A stretch of DNA of 64,000 nucleotides from NCBI RefSeq assembly GCF_036010485.1, contig NZ_CP108568.1, positions 2,812,001-2,876,000 of the forward strand, given 5' to 3'. The notes beneath the pieces are model-generated. The model worked only from the letters and a program-made list of their open reading frames with translations, did no database searches and was not told the origin of the DNA. A program made the position numbers and the translations under genes. Below are positions 9,035 through 19,996 of this stretch, one piece after another. Position 1 is the stretch's first letter. Every line of letters starts with the position of its first letter. The stretch comes from Streptomyces sp. NBC_01198. Lineage in GTDB: Bacteria > Actinomycetota > Actinomycetes > Streptomycetales > Streptomycetaceae.

Positions 9035-9063
9035 CGGCACCCGAAACGGGGCGGCGGGTGCCG
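9035..9063. terminator. Hairpin between convergent genes
   Basis: CGGCACCC at 9035-9042 pairs perfectly with GGGTGCCG at 9056-9063 (8 bp, 13-nt loop). It lies between the TPM gene and the phosphatase gene, which converge here. There is no clear T tract on either side. Confidence 0.5.
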
Positions 9064-9098
9064 GTGCCAGGTGCCGCCGGAGGAGGCGGGACCCGGCG

Positions 9099-11663
9099 TC
9101 AGAACATGCTGAGCAGCTCGTCCACGGTGGGGGTCGCCGCATGGGACTGCCGCCCGGGCAGGGCCAGTTCGAACCACACGGTCTTGCCGCGGTGGGTGCG
9201 CCTGCTGCCCCAGCTCTCGCTGAGCATGGTGACCAGTTGCAGCCCGCGCCCGCCCTCGTCGGTGTCACGGGCGCGGCGGCGCCGCGGCTGCACCAGGGCG
9301 CTGTCCCACACCTCGCAGACCAGCGTGCGGTCCAGCAGGAGCCGTAGCCTTATGTCGCCGTAGCCGTGCCGCAGCGCGTTGGTGACCAGCTCGCTGACCA
9401 GCAGCTCGGTGGTGTCGACCAGGTCGCCGAGGTCCCAGGCGAGCAGCTGGTCGTGGGCCAGCTCGCGGGCCCTGGCCACCGAGGTGGGCTGCGGCTTGAG
9501 CGTCCAGTCGCCGACCTGGTCGGCGGGCAGGCCCTGGATACGGGCCATCAGCAGCGCGATGTCGTCCTCGCCGTGGGCGGTGTCCAGGGTCGCGAGCACG
9601 TGGTCGCAGATGTCCTCGAGCGGCCGGGCCGGTCCGTCCAGGGACTGCCGGAAGGCGTCGAGCCCCTCGTCCAGCGGGAGGCTGCGCGACTCGACCAGGC
9701 CGTCGGTGTAGAGGGCGAGCAGCGCGCCTTCCGGCAGCTCGACCTCGCTCTCCTCGAACGGCTCGCCGCCGACGCCCAGCGGGACGCCCCTGGGCAGTTC
9801 GAGCAGCAGCGGCGACTCGTCGGGCTCCACCACGACCGGCGGCAGATGGCCCGCGTTGGCGATGGTGCAGCGGCGGGTGACGGCGTCGTAGACGACGTAG
9901 ACGCAGGTGGCGAGGTAGACCTCGGTGAGGTCGGAGTCGCCGTGCTCCTTCGTCCTGCGGGTGCGGCCCGGGGTGGGCGCGCCCAGGCCGCGTACGACCT
10001 CGTCCAGGGCGCTCAGCACCTCGCCGGGCTCCAGGTCGAGCATCGCCAACGTGCGGACGGCCGTGCGCAGTTCGCCCATCGCGACGGCGGCGCGCAGGCC
10101 GCGGCCCATCACGTCGCCGACGACCAGGGCGGTGCGGTGCCCCGGCAGTTCGATGACGTCGAACCAGTCGCCGCCGACCTCGGTCTCCATGCTGCCCGGC
10201 AGGTAGCGGCAGGCGATGTCGAGGCCCGCGGCCTCCGGGTCGTCGGGGGGCAGCAGGCTGCGTTGGAGGATCAGGGCGCGTTCGTGTTCCCGCCGGTAGA
10301 GGCGGGCGTTGTCGATGAAGATGGCGGCGCGCGCGGCCAGTTCCTCGGCCAGCATCCGGTCGCGTTCGGTGAAGGGCTCGCTGCCCTTGGCGCGGGAGAA
10401 CTGCACGAGACCGAGCACCGTGTCGCGGGCGACCATCGGCACCACCAGCGTGGACTGCACCAGGGCGCCGCCCAGGTCCTGACCGCCGTCGCCGTCGAGC
10501 ACCTGGGGCTGCGCGGTTCGCAGCGCGCGGGCGCTCGCGGAGCTGAAGCGGTAGCGGTGGACGGCGCCGACGGAGACCGGGCCGTCGTCGGCGGAGATGT
10601 CGTCGTCGTCACCGGCCATCGCCACCGGCGCGTCAGACACGGAGCTGGCGAAGGCGACCCTGCGCAGCTCGCCGCTGCCGTCGGTGGTGCCCGCAAGCTC
10701 CTCCGCGCCGGACAGCAGCGCCTGGTAGAGGTCGACCGAGGCCAGGTCGCAGAAGTGCGGCACGGCCACGTCGAGCAGTTCGCGTGCGGTGGTCTCCAGG
10801 TCGAGCGAGGTGCCGATGCGCGCGCCCGCCTCGTTGAGCAGCGCCAGATTGCGCCGGGCGTGCGCGGCCTCGCGCTCGGCGCGCTGCCGGCCGGTGACGT
10901 CCATCGCCAGGCCCGCGACGCCGATCGGCCGGCCCGAGGAACTGTGCAGCCGGTACAGCGAGATCGACCAGCGGCGCCGGCCGGGGTGGCCGGGCACGGT
11001 GCCGACCAGCGGCATGTCGAGGACCGCCTCGCCGGTCTCAAGCACCTGGCGCAGGGCCGCGCTCAGCCGGTCGGCCTCGACCCGGGACAGGAAGTCGTGC
11101 GGGCCGCGCCCGCGGTGCTCCTCGGCGGGGCGGCCGAAGACGGTGGCGAAGCGGTCGTTGACCCGGATCAGCCGCAACTGGTTGTCGAAGAGCACGAAGC
11201 CCATCGGGGACTGCCCGAACACCGCCTGGGAGGCGGCCAGATCGGTCTCGATCTGGCGCAGCGTGGCCACGTCGACGGCGATGCACAGCGCCCCGCGGTC
11301 GGCGGGCATGACGTACACCTCGGCCAGGCCCTCGGCACCTGACGCGTCGTGGTACGGCACCAGCCCGGTCCACTCGCGGCCGTTGAGGATGTCGTCGAGC
11401 CGTTCGTGGCCGCGGTCCTGCACCTCGGGCGGCGCGAAGGCGCTGATGGGGTCGCGCCCGACGGCGTCCTCTGCGGAGACGCCGAAGAACTCCGCGGCGC
11501 GCTCGCTCCACTGCTCGATACGTCCGTCGGGGCCGAGCGAGAACGACGCGACTCGTATGTAGTCGTAGATGGAGCCGGGCGGGCTCGACTGCCAGACCGC
11601 GGCCTCGGACGCCGCGTCCGGACCGTCTCCTGGCGAAACCGCCCCTGCTGGCATGTCGCTCAC
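9099..11663 (-). CDS. PAS-PAS-GAF-PP2C phosphatase with C-terminal HATPase domain
   Basis: An 854-residue signalling protein that joins both halves of a partner-switching system. Two PAS sensor domains (about 35-130 and 145-262) and a GAF domain (about 275-455) precede a SpoIIE/RsbU-type PP2C phosphatase (about 490-690; GDVMGRG, ALYTDGLVES). An RsbW-like ATPase domain follows (about 720-835; ELVTNALRHG, GGRGLQLV). PP2C proteins of this type dephosphorylate STAS antagonists and the ATPase domain can bind or phosphorylate them. The GTG at 11663 is preferred because GGAGGGG lies 8 nt upstream; the ATG nine bases later would be too far. It is tandem with a paralogue and has a SigB-like promoter sequence upstream. 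Confidence 0.9.
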   Translation of the reverse strand: MSDMPAGAVSPGDGPDAASEAAVWQSSPPGSIYDYIRVASFSLGPDGRIEQWSERAAEFFGVSAEDAVGRDPISAFAPPEVQDRGHERLDDILNGREWTGLVPYHDASGAEGLAEVYVMPADRGALCIAVDVATLRQIETDLAASQAVFGQSPMGFVLFDNQLRLIRVNDRFATVFGRPAEEHRGRGPHDFLSRVEADRLSAALRQVLETGEAVLDMPLVGTVPGHPGRRRWSISLYRLHSSSGRPIGVAGLAMDVTGRQRAEREAAHARRNLALLNEAGARIGTSLDLETTARELLDVAVPHFCDLASVDLYQALLSGAEELAGTTDGSGELRRVAFASSVSDAPVAMAGDDDDISADDGPVSVGAVHRYRFSSASARALRTAQPQVLDGDGGQDLGGALVQSTLVVPMVARDTVLGLVQFSRAKGSEPFTERDRMLAEELAARAAIFIDNARLYRREHERALILQRSLLPPDDPEAAGLDIACRYLPGSMETEVGGDWFDVIELPGHRTALVVGDVMGRGLRAAVAMGELRTAVRTLAMLDLEPGEVLSALDEVVRGLGAPTPGRTRRTKEHGDSDLTEVYLATCVYVVYDAVTRRCTIANAGHLPPVVVEPDESPLLLELPRGVPLGVGGEPFEESEVELPEGALLALYTDGLVESRSLPLDEGLDAFRQSLDGPARPLEDICDHVLATLDTAHGEDDIALLMARIQGLPADQVGDWTLKPQPTSVARARELAHDQLLAWDLGDLVDTTELLVSELVTNALRHGYGDIRLRLLLDRTLVCEVWDSALVQPRRRRARDTDEGGRGLQLVTMLSESWGSRRTHRGKTVWFELALPGRQSHAATPTVDELLSMF

Positions 11664-11831
11664 TCGCCCGACCCCTCCAGCTCAGCACACATGGACCGGT
11701 TGGAGCTGAGTATTCAGCATGTGGACCGTCCAGCACACGGTCTTGTCGATCACAGCATCATCTCGGCTCGTGGGGCGCGGGGACCCTCCCCTGAACACCT
11801 CGGTCGCACCTTTCGCTCTCGTCTCTTCGGA

Positions 11832-11855
11832 ATACCCGGCCCACGCCCCGCGAAC
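11832..11855 (-). promoter_or_regulatory. SigB-like promoter
   Basis: Read on the minus strand, GGTT, 15 nt, GGGTAT fits the Streptomyces stress-sigma consensus GNNT-N14-16-GGGTAT. It lies about 170 nt upstream of the 9099-11663 phosphatase gene and points towards it. A PP2C phosphatase under a stress sigma factor would form a feedback loop. Confidence 0.45.
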
Positions 11856-11917
11856 CATTTCGGTGATCACAACGGGAGTGCGCCGGCGGGGGTCACGGGA
11901 ACGGCCGTTCACGGCTC

Positions 11918-14539
11918 TCACGGCAGTGCCAGTTCGAACCAGACCGTCTTGCCCAGCGGCCCGTGCCTGGTCCCCCAGCGCCGGGACGCGCCTGCCACCA
12001 GTTGCAGTCCTCTGCCACCCTCGTCCTCCTCGGTGACGACCCGCTCGCGGGGAGGGTCGGGCAGCGGGTCCGACACCTCGACCAGCAGCGAGGAACCGCG
12101 CACCATCCGCACCCCGATGGGGCCGTGCGCGTACCGCAGCGAGTTGGTGACCAGCTCGCTGACCAGCAGCACCGTCACGTCGGTCAGCTCGGGCAGCTCC
12201 CACTCGGCGAGCGCGTCCCGCACCCGGCGGCGGGCCAGCCGTACCGCGCTGGCCTCCGCGGGGAACGTCCAGGCCGTGGTGGACCCGCTCGGCAGGGTGC
12301 CCAGGCGGGCCATCAGCAGCGCCACGTCGTCGGGCTCGCGGCCGGGTTCCATGGTGGAGAGCAGGTCGTCACAGGCGTCCTCCAGGGAGTCCAGCGGGCG
12401 GGCGAGGGTGGAGCGCAGCCGCTCAAGACCGGTGCTGATGTCGTGGCGGCGGGACTCCACCAGGCCGTCGGTGTAGAGCACAAGGACGGTGCCGTCCGGC
12501 ACGTCGAGCTCGGTGGTCTCGAAGCGGATGCCGCCGACGCCCAGCGGTGCGCCCGGCGGCAGGTCGAGCAGCCGCGCCCGGCTCCCGCCCCCGATGGCGG
12601 GCTCGACGAGCACCGGCGGCGGGTGCCCGGCCTGGGCGATGGCGCAGCGGCGGGTGGACGGGTCGTAGACGGCGTAGACGGCGGTGGCCATCCAGCCCTC
12701 GGCCTGGCTCGGCGCGAGGTCGTCGCCCAGCTCGCTGACCCGGCGCAGCAGCTCGTCGGGCGGCATGTCCAGGCCGGCCAGGGTGCGTACCGCGGTACGC
12801 AGCCGGCCCATGGTCGCCGCTGCCGCCAGGCCGTGGCCCATCACGTCGCCGACGACGAAGCCGACCCGGCCGCCGGCCAGCGGCAGCACGTCGAACCAGT
12901 CGCCGCCCACCTCGGCGACACTGCTGCCCGGCACGTAGCGGTAGGCCACGTCGACGCCCGGCGCGGCCGGGGTGGAGCGCGGCAGCAGGGACCGCTGGAG
13001 CATCAGGGCGCCCTCCCGCTCGCGCACGTACAGCCGCGCGTTGTCCAGCGCCGCGCCCGCCCGGTCGGCCAGCTCCATGCCCAGCGCGACGTCCTCCTGG
13101 TCGAACGGCTCGCGGCCGCCGGCCCTGCTGGCCACCAGCAGCCCGAGCACCACGCCGTGCGCGCGCAGCGGCAGCGCGAGCAGCGACTCGATGCCGACCT
13201 CCAGGGCCGCGCGCACCTTGGGGTCGCCGGGGAAGGTCATACCGGCCAGTTCGGCGCGCGAGGAGAGCAGCTGGGGCTGCCCGGTGGCCAGCGCCTCGCC
13301 GAAGGGCGACTTGCGGTCGAAGGACATGGCCTGCCCCGGCCTGATCATCCGCACCACCTCGGGGCTCCAGTTGATCGCCCCGACCCCGGTCTGCCGCAGC
13401 GGCGTGCTGTCGCTGTACGGAGCCGTGGGCAGCGAGCCGCCGTCGGCGAGCTGGGAGTGCAGGACCACGCCCGAGTAGTCGCAGAAGGTCGGCACCAGCG
13501 AGGCGGCCAGCTCCTCGGCGTTGCGCCGGACGTCGAGCTGGCCGGCGATCCGCGAGCTGACGTCGTTGAGCAGCGCGAGGCGCCGCCTGGCCCGCTCGGC
13601 CCGGCCGGCGGCCTGCACCCGCTCGGTCACGTCGATCACCGTCGCGCTGACCCCCAGCACCCGGCCCGACCGGTCCGCCAGCCGGTGGTAGGACAGCGAC
13701 CTGTGCCCGTTGCCCACGGGCGCCGGCGAGACCAGGTCGATGACCGGCCGGCCGGTGATCAGCACGTCGCGCTGCAGCGCGGTCAGCGACTCGGCCACCG
13801 GGGAGCCGAGCACCTCCGCGACCGTACGGCCGAGGTGGTCGGCGGCGGAGATGCCGTTCAGCCGGGCCAGGGCGTCGTTGACGCGGACGTAGCGCAGTTC
13901 CTTGTCGAAGATCGCCACGCCCAGCGGCGAGGCGTCGAACAGCGAGTCGAGGGCGGCCAGGTCGTGCTCCAGCGTGCGCAGCCGGCTGGTCTCCACCACC
14001 GACGCCAGCACGAACGGGCGCCCGTCCCCGTCGACCAGCAGCGACGCCCTGGCCTCCACCTGCACGGTGTGCCCGTCGCGGTGCCGCAGTGAGAGGATGC
14101 CCTCCCAGCGGCCGCCGCGCAGCAGCTCCTGCAGGATCTGCTCGGCCTGCCCCGGCGACGGCATCGGTGGCCGCCGGCCACCGGGGGTCTGCCCGCCGGG
14201 CCCGAACAGGCCGCCCACCCGGCGCCCGACGATGTGCTCCCCCGCCCACCCGAGCATCTCCTCCGCCAGGGGGCTCCAGAGCAGGACGCGCCCCGAGGTG
14301 TCGAGCATGACGACGGCCACCCGCAGCGTGTCCAGCAGCGTCCCGGCCCCGGTCCCCACGATGCCGGTCTCGCCGTCGGACAGGCCGCCCTCGTCGGGCT
14401 CCTCGCCGCGGGGGACTTCGCCCTGGCCGCCGCCCGGCTTCTCGGGCGTCGCGGGCGGCTCGCCGCGCGGCGGGGGCTGGGCACGGTCCGGCGGCTGGTC
14501 GGCAGGCGGGGTGGCGCCGCTGGCGGTCATGCCTCGCAC
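11918..14539 (-). CDS. Paralogous PAS-PAS-GAF-PP2C phosphatase with HATPase domain
   Basis: An 873-residue protein with the same layout as its downstream neighbour. It has a disordered Pro/Glu-rich head (1-65), PAS domains near 70-185 and 190-310, GAF near 320-510, PP2C near 525-735 (GDVMGHG, VLYTDGLVES) and an RsbW-like ATPase (ELVTNSLRYA, GGRGLQLV). It is expected to sense a signal through PAS/GAF and act on STAS-type antagonists. The start is uncertain: a GTG at 14539 and an ATG at 14530 are both possible, and GCGAGG lies too close to the ATG for an ideal ribosome site. The two genes probably arose by tandem duplication, but their sensor domains have diverged well beyond their catalytic parts. 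Confidence 0.9.
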   Translation of the reverse strand: MRGMTASGATPPADQPPDRAQPPPRGEPPATPEKPGGGQGEVPRGEEPDEGGLSDGETGIVGTGAGTLLDTLRVAVVMLDTSGRVLLWSPLAEEMLGWAGEHIVGRRVGGLFGPGGQTPGGRRPPMPSPGQAEQILQELLRGGRWEGILSLRHRDGHTVQVEARASLLVDGDGRPFVLASVVETSRLRTLEHDLAALDSLFDASPLGVAIFDKELRYVRVNDALARLNGISAADHLGRTVAEVLGSPVAESLTALQRDVLITGRPVIDLVSPAPVGNGHRSLSYHRLADRSGRVLGVSATVIDVTERVQAAGRAERARRRLALLNDVSSRIAGQLDVRRNAEELAASLVPTFCDYSGVVLHSQLADGGSLPTAPYSDSTPLRQTGVGAINWSPEVVRMIRPGQAMSFDRKSPFGEALATGQPQLLSSRAELAGMTFPGDPKVRAALEVGIESLLALPLRAHGVVLGLLVASRAGGREPFDQEDVALGMELADRAGAALDNARLYVREREGALMLQRSLLPRSTPAAPGVDVAYRYVPGSSVAEVGGDWFDVLPLAGGRVGFVVGDVMGHGLAAAATMGRLRTAVRTLAGLDMPPDELLRRVSELGDDLAPSQAEGWMATAVYAVYDPSTRRCAIAQAGHPPPVLVEPAIGGGSRARLLDLPPGAPLGVGGIRFETTELDVPDGTVLVLYTDGLVESRRHDISTGLERLRSTLARPLDSLEDACDDLLSTMEPGREPDDVALLMARLGTLPSGSTTAWTFPAEASAVRLARRRVRDALAEWELPELTDVTVLLVSELVTNSLRYAHGPIGVRMVRGSSLLVEVSDPLPDPPRERVVTEEDEGGRGLQLVAGASRRWGTRHGPLGKTVWFELALP

Positions 14540-14631
14540 CCCCGACCGGGTCGGGCCGGATCCGACCGGCCTCCAACAGGGACTTATCCCCTTTTACCCG
14601 ATATTCGCCCATGGACCCGCTCCCCGCGTCC

Positions 14632-16882
<2,251 letters not shown>

Positions 16883-16910
16883 GAGGGGCTCCCGAAGCGT
16901 GTCCGTGGGT

Positions 16911-16944
16911 GTGTACGACGTATCGCTTTCAATACAACGTACAC
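16911..16944. promoter_or_regulatory. TetR-type operator
   Basis: GTGTACGACGTAT at 16911-16923 and ATACAACGTACAC at 16932-16944 form an inverted repeat with 11 of 13 positions matching and an 8-nt spacer. A further half-site-like ATACGCTGTACAC is at 16971-16983, close to the TetR start. The position between divergent reductase and TetR genes fits autoregulated repression of both. Confidence 0.7.
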
Positions 16945-17008
16945 AGTCGCGCGTACACCGTCCACTCCTGATACGCTGTACACATCCGACCGGAAGGAGC
17001 CCGCCGCC

Positions 17009-17758
17009 ATGCCCGCTCGACAGCGGCCGGAGCAGCCCGCCACAACACCAGAAGCGGCGGACCAGGTCTCCCTGTGGGAGCGGCTGGAGCGCCCGGCGCC
17101 CGCACCCCGGTCCGCGCTCACCCCAGGCCGGATCGCCGAGGCCGCCGTCCGCCTCGCCGACGCCGAGGGCCTGGACGCGGTCACCATGCGCCGGCTCGCC
17201 GGTGAGCTCGGCGTCGCCCCGATGGCCGCGTATCGCTACGTGACGGGCAAGGACGAGCTGCTCGAACTCATGGTCGACGCGGTCCACCGCGAGCTGACCG
17301 TGCCCGCGGACGTCACCGGCTGGCGCGACACGCTGCGGGCACACGCCCTGGACACCCGGGCCATGATGCTCGCGCACCCCTGGGTGCCGCGGGCAGGCGT
17401 CGTGATGCTGACGCCCCACCAGATGGCCGCCGCGGAGCGGATGCTGGCCGCGCTGGACGGCCTCGGCCTCGACCCGGACACCATGATGGCCGCCTTCGCC
17501 ACCGTCAGCGCCTACGTGCGCGGCGCGGTCGAGGCCGAGATCGGCGTGCTGCGGCTGATGCGCGAGCGCGGCTGGTCGAGCGGCCAGGAGACCCGCGAGG
17601 GGCTCGCCCCCCGGATGACCTGGCTGATGAGCACCGGCCGCTACCCCGTCTACCACCGCTACACGCAGCAGGCGGCACGCAAGGACGAGCCGGCCTGGCG
17701 GTTCGAGACCGGCCTGGGCTACGTCCTGGACGGCCTCGCCGCCCACCTGGACGCCTGA
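17009..17758 (+). CDS. TetR family transcriptional regulator
   Basis: A 249-residue repressor. The ATG at 17009 has GGAAGGAG upstream. The helix-turn-helix lies at about residues 38-85 (RIAEAAVRLADAEGLDAVTM, then LAGELGVAPMAAYRYVTGKD). The C-terminal part is all-helical like the tetracycline-repressor ligand domain. It is divergent from the FMN reductase/MFS operon and the shared promoter region contains a long palindrome, so it very likely represses that operon and itself. Binding of a toxic compound or quinone to the C-terminal pocket would release it; the inducer is unknown. Confidence 0.9.
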   Translation: MPARQRPEQPATTPEAADQVSLWERLERPAPAPRSALTPGRIAEAAVRLADAEGLDAVTMRRLAGELGVAPMAAYRYVTGKDELLELMVDAVHRELTVPADVTGWRDTLRAHALDTRAMMLAHPWVPRAGVVMLTPHQMAAAERMLAALDGLGLDPDTMMAAFATVSAYVRGAVEAEIGVLRLMRERGWSSGQETREGLAPRMTWLMSTGRYPVYHRYTQQAARKDEPAWRFETGLGYVLDGLAAHLDA

Positions 17759-17799
17759 CGCGGGCTCAGCGCGAGCGCACGGGCCCCGTCAGGCCTCCG

Positions 17800-18201
17800 T
17801 CAGGCCCCGCCGAGCCTGGACGCCACCCAGCGCACCGCCGGGCGGTCCTGCGGCAGCCAGTCGACGCTGTCGACCTCGCCCTGCCGCAGCCAGCGCAGCT
17901 CGTCATGGTCCTGGAGGGGTCGGGGGCTGCCGGACAGCAGCCGGGCCGTCCACACCTGGAGCACCAGCGCGCCGCCGGCCACCGGCCACTGCCCCGGCAC
18001 CCGCTCCAGCGGCTCGACCTCGACGCCCAATTCCTCGCGCAGCTCGCGCACCAGCGCGCCCGGCGCGCTCTCGCCGGGCTCCAGCTTCCCGCCGGGCAGC
18101 TCCCAGCGCCCCGCCAGGTCGGCCGGTGCGGTGCGGCGGGCGGCCAGCAGCCGGCCCGCGGACAGCACGGCGCCGCCCACCACCAGCCGGGCAGCCGTCA
18201 C
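17800..18201 (-). CDS. Nudix hydrolase, MutT-like
   Basis: A 133-residue nucleotide-pyrophosphate hydrolase. The Nudix box is complete: [20 protein letters not shown] followed by ELGV, matching GX5EX7REUXEEXGU. Small size and sequence around the box resemble MutT-type (deoxy)nucleoside triphosphate pyrophosphohydrolases that clean up oxidised nucleotides. The GTG start overlaps the stop of the preceding SPOR-like gene (GTGA), so it is the last gene of a coupled minus-strand set. It converges with the TetR gene across a 41-bp gap. Confidence 0.88.
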   Translation of the reverse strand: MTAARLVVGGAVLSAGRLLAARRTAPADLAGRWELPGGKLEPGESAPGALVRELREELGVEVEPLERVPGQWPVAGGALVLQVWTARLLSGSPRPLQDHDELRWLRQGEVDSVDWLPQDRPAVRWVASRLGGA

Positions 18202-18416
18202 GCCTGGGCCAGCCGCGGGGTGATGCGCTCGATGACGTAGCGGCGGTCGTCCTCGCTCTCCCGCTCCTGGCCGTGGTCCTGGCCGCGCTCGCGGCTGCGT
18301 ACGTCGAGCTGGTCGGCGATCCGTTCGGCCTCCGCCCGCGTGGCGTACCGGCCCACGCGATAGCGGTTGGCGCCGCCGTCCTGGCGTATGAGGACCCATA
18401 CGAGGTCGGACGTCAT
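18198..18416 (-). CDS. Small SPOR-like domain protein
   Basis: A 72-residue protein whose first half ([20 protein letters not shown], then [10 protein letters not shown]) follows the SPOR-like pattern of a beta strand, a VGRY turn and an Ala/Glu-rich helix. There is no signal peptide or membrane helix, unlike cell-division SPOR proteins. The ATG at 18416 is preferred to the GTG at 18440 because AAAGGG lies about 8-10 nt upstream of it. It sits 4 nt after the RpiB-like gene and overlaps the Nudix gene. Such small SPOR-like proteins are common in streptomycetes; their role is unknown. Confidence 0.65.
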   Translation of the reverse strand: MTSDLVWVLIRQDGGANRYRVGRYATRAEAERIADQLDVRSRERGQDHGQERESEDDRRYVIERITPRLAQA

Positions 18417-18420
18417 CAGG

Positions 18421-18993
18421 TCATGCCCTTTCACTTGCACTTCCGGCGGTCGCGCCGGCGGCGGTCACGTTCTCGGTCGCGGTGGCGGTGGCGGTGGCGC
18501 GCGCCGCGCCGGCCGCGTTCTCGGTGCTTGTCGCGTCTGGGGCCGGGGCGGACTCGATCGCACCGAGGTGCGCGATGTTCGCGCGGTCCTCGGCGTCCCG
18601 CTCCTGGTCGGCGCCGGCCGCGAACCAGGCGTCCAGGATCTCGGTGAGCAGCCCGCCGGACAGCGTACGCAGGCTCAGCGCCAGCGCGTTCGCGTCACTC
18701 CAGACGCGTGCCCCGCGCGCGGCGTACGCGTCGGCGCACAGCGCGGCACGCACCCCGGGGACCTTGTTGGCCGCCATCGACGCGCCGGCCCCCGTCCAGC
18801 AGCAGACCACGGCCTGATCCGCTTCGCCCCGTGCGACGGCGCGCGCCGCCGCCTCGGCGCTCCACGCCCAGTCGGCGCGGTCGCCGTCGCGGAGCGCGCC
18901 GAAGGGCTCCACCGTGTGCCCGCGGCGGCGCAGGTCGTCGGCGATCTGGCGGGCCGGTGGCTCATCCATGTCCGAGGAAACGGCGATGCGCAT
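18421..18993 (-). CDS. RpiB/LacA/LacB-family sugar-phosphate isomerase-like protein
   Basis: A 190-residue protein of the ribose-5-phosphate isomerase B fold. The family motif normally written CGTGIGMSIAANKVPGIRAA appears here as CCWTGAGASMAANKVPGVRA, so the catalytic Cys region is kept but a Gly is replaced by Trp. The rest of the fold (MRIAVSSDMDEPPARQIADD) fits. The C-terminus is extended by an Ala/Thr tail of about 40 residues with an ATATATATEN stretch. The start at 18993 has no ribosome site, but TAGGCT lies 7 nt upstream, suggesting a leaderless mRNA. It heads an operon with the SPOR-like and Nudix genes. Substrate and true activity are uncertain. Confidence 0.82.
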   Translation of the reverse strand: MRIAVSSDMDEPPARQIADDLRRRGHTVEPFGALRDGDRADWAWSAEAAARAVARGEADQAVVCCWTGAGASMAANKVPGVRAALCADAYAARGARVWSDANALALSLRTLSGGLLTEILDAWFAAGADQERDAEDRANIAHLGAIESAPAPDATSTENAAGAARATATATATENVTAAGATAGSASERA

Positions 18994-19094
18994 ATGCCCG
19001 AGCCTACGCCCGAGGTTCACAGCGCGGGTACGCATTGACACGAAGAGGAATCGATCCGGCCACCCGTTCGACCAGAAGTCGACGGGCCGTCAGG

Positions 19095-19847
19095 TCAGCG
19101 TACGGGCAGGTGGTAGACCGCCCGGTACTTCTCCGCGGGGATGACGACGTCGGCGGTCTCCACCGGCCGGCCCGACGCGTAGTACGTACGCCGGATCTCG
19201 ATCACCAGGTGGCCAGGCACCCCGCCGAGTGCCGCGGTCTCCGCCGCCAGGCCCGGCCGTGCGCCGACCTCCTCGGCCATGTGGTCGACCACCACGTCGA
19301 TGGCCGCCATCCTGGCCACCACGCCCTGCCCGCCGACCGGGCCCTCCTCGGGCAGCAGCACCGGCGTACGCCCGGTGAGCACCAGCGGCTCCCACGAGGT
19401 GGACAGCAGCGTGGGCTCGCCCTCGGTGCGGAACAGGTAGTGCGTCCGCATCACCCGCTCCCCCGGCTCGATCCGCAGCCGTTCCGCGACGTCGAGCGTC
19501 GCCACGTCCTGCACGCTGCGCGACTCCCAGGTGCCCTTGCTGCCCTCGTCGGCCTGTTCCTGCCGGTAGGGAGTCGACGGCCCCGCCGGGCGGTAGCCGC
19601 TGCGGACGATCCGCCGGGGCCGGGGGCGCTCGCGGACGTACGTGCCGGATCCCGAGCGGCCCTCGACGAACCCCTCGGCCATCAGCACCTTGCGCGCTTC
19701 GAGCGCGACGGTGTCGGAGACGCCGTACTCGGTGCGGATTCTGGCCTGCGACGGGAGCCGGGCGTGCGGGGGAAGCGTGCCGTCGAGGATCTTGCGGCGC
19801 AGGTCGTCGGCGACACGCAAATACGCAGGCTGCTCACCGAATGCCAC
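19095..19847 (-). CDS. GntR family regulator, HutC/UTRA subfamily
   Basis: A 250-residue regulator with a winged helix-turn-helix at residues 1-75 (LRVADDLRRKILDGTLPPHA, then SQARIRTEYGVS) and a UTRA effector domain from about 90 to the end (VMRTHYLFRTEGEP, VIEIRRTYYASGRPVE). The GTG at 19847 is chosen because GGAGGGG lies about 6 nt upstream; upstream in-frame codons lack this. UTRA regulators respond to small metabolites such as sugars, histidine breakdown products or amino acids. No obvious target operon is adjacent, and its neighbours on either side are separate units. A short palindrome CTGTCCGCGACAG at 19871-19883 upstream could be its own operator. Confidence 0.88.
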   Translation of the reverse strand: MAFGEQPAYLRVADDLRRKILDGTLPPHARLPSQARIRTEYGVSDTVALEARKVLMAEGFVEGRSGSGTYVRERPRPRRIVRSGYRPAGPSTPYRQEQADEGSKGTWESRSVQDVATLDVAERLRIEPGERVMRTHYLFRTEGEPTLLSTSWEPLVLTGRTPVLLPEEGPVGGQGVVARMAAIDVVVDHMAEEVGARPGLAAETAALGGVPGHLVIEIRRTYYASGRPVETADVVIPAEKYRAVYHLPVR

Positions 19848-19996
19848 GGGCTGCCCCTCCCAAGGGGTTGACTGTCCGCGACAGCTTCGCAACCCTGGGT
19901 ACTCGACCGCAAGCCCTGCCCCAAGCGTCACACTCTGCTCACGCCCCGGCCGCGCCCCCGCAGGCGCGGCCGGTCACGGCGTACGCGCCCCGCCGC

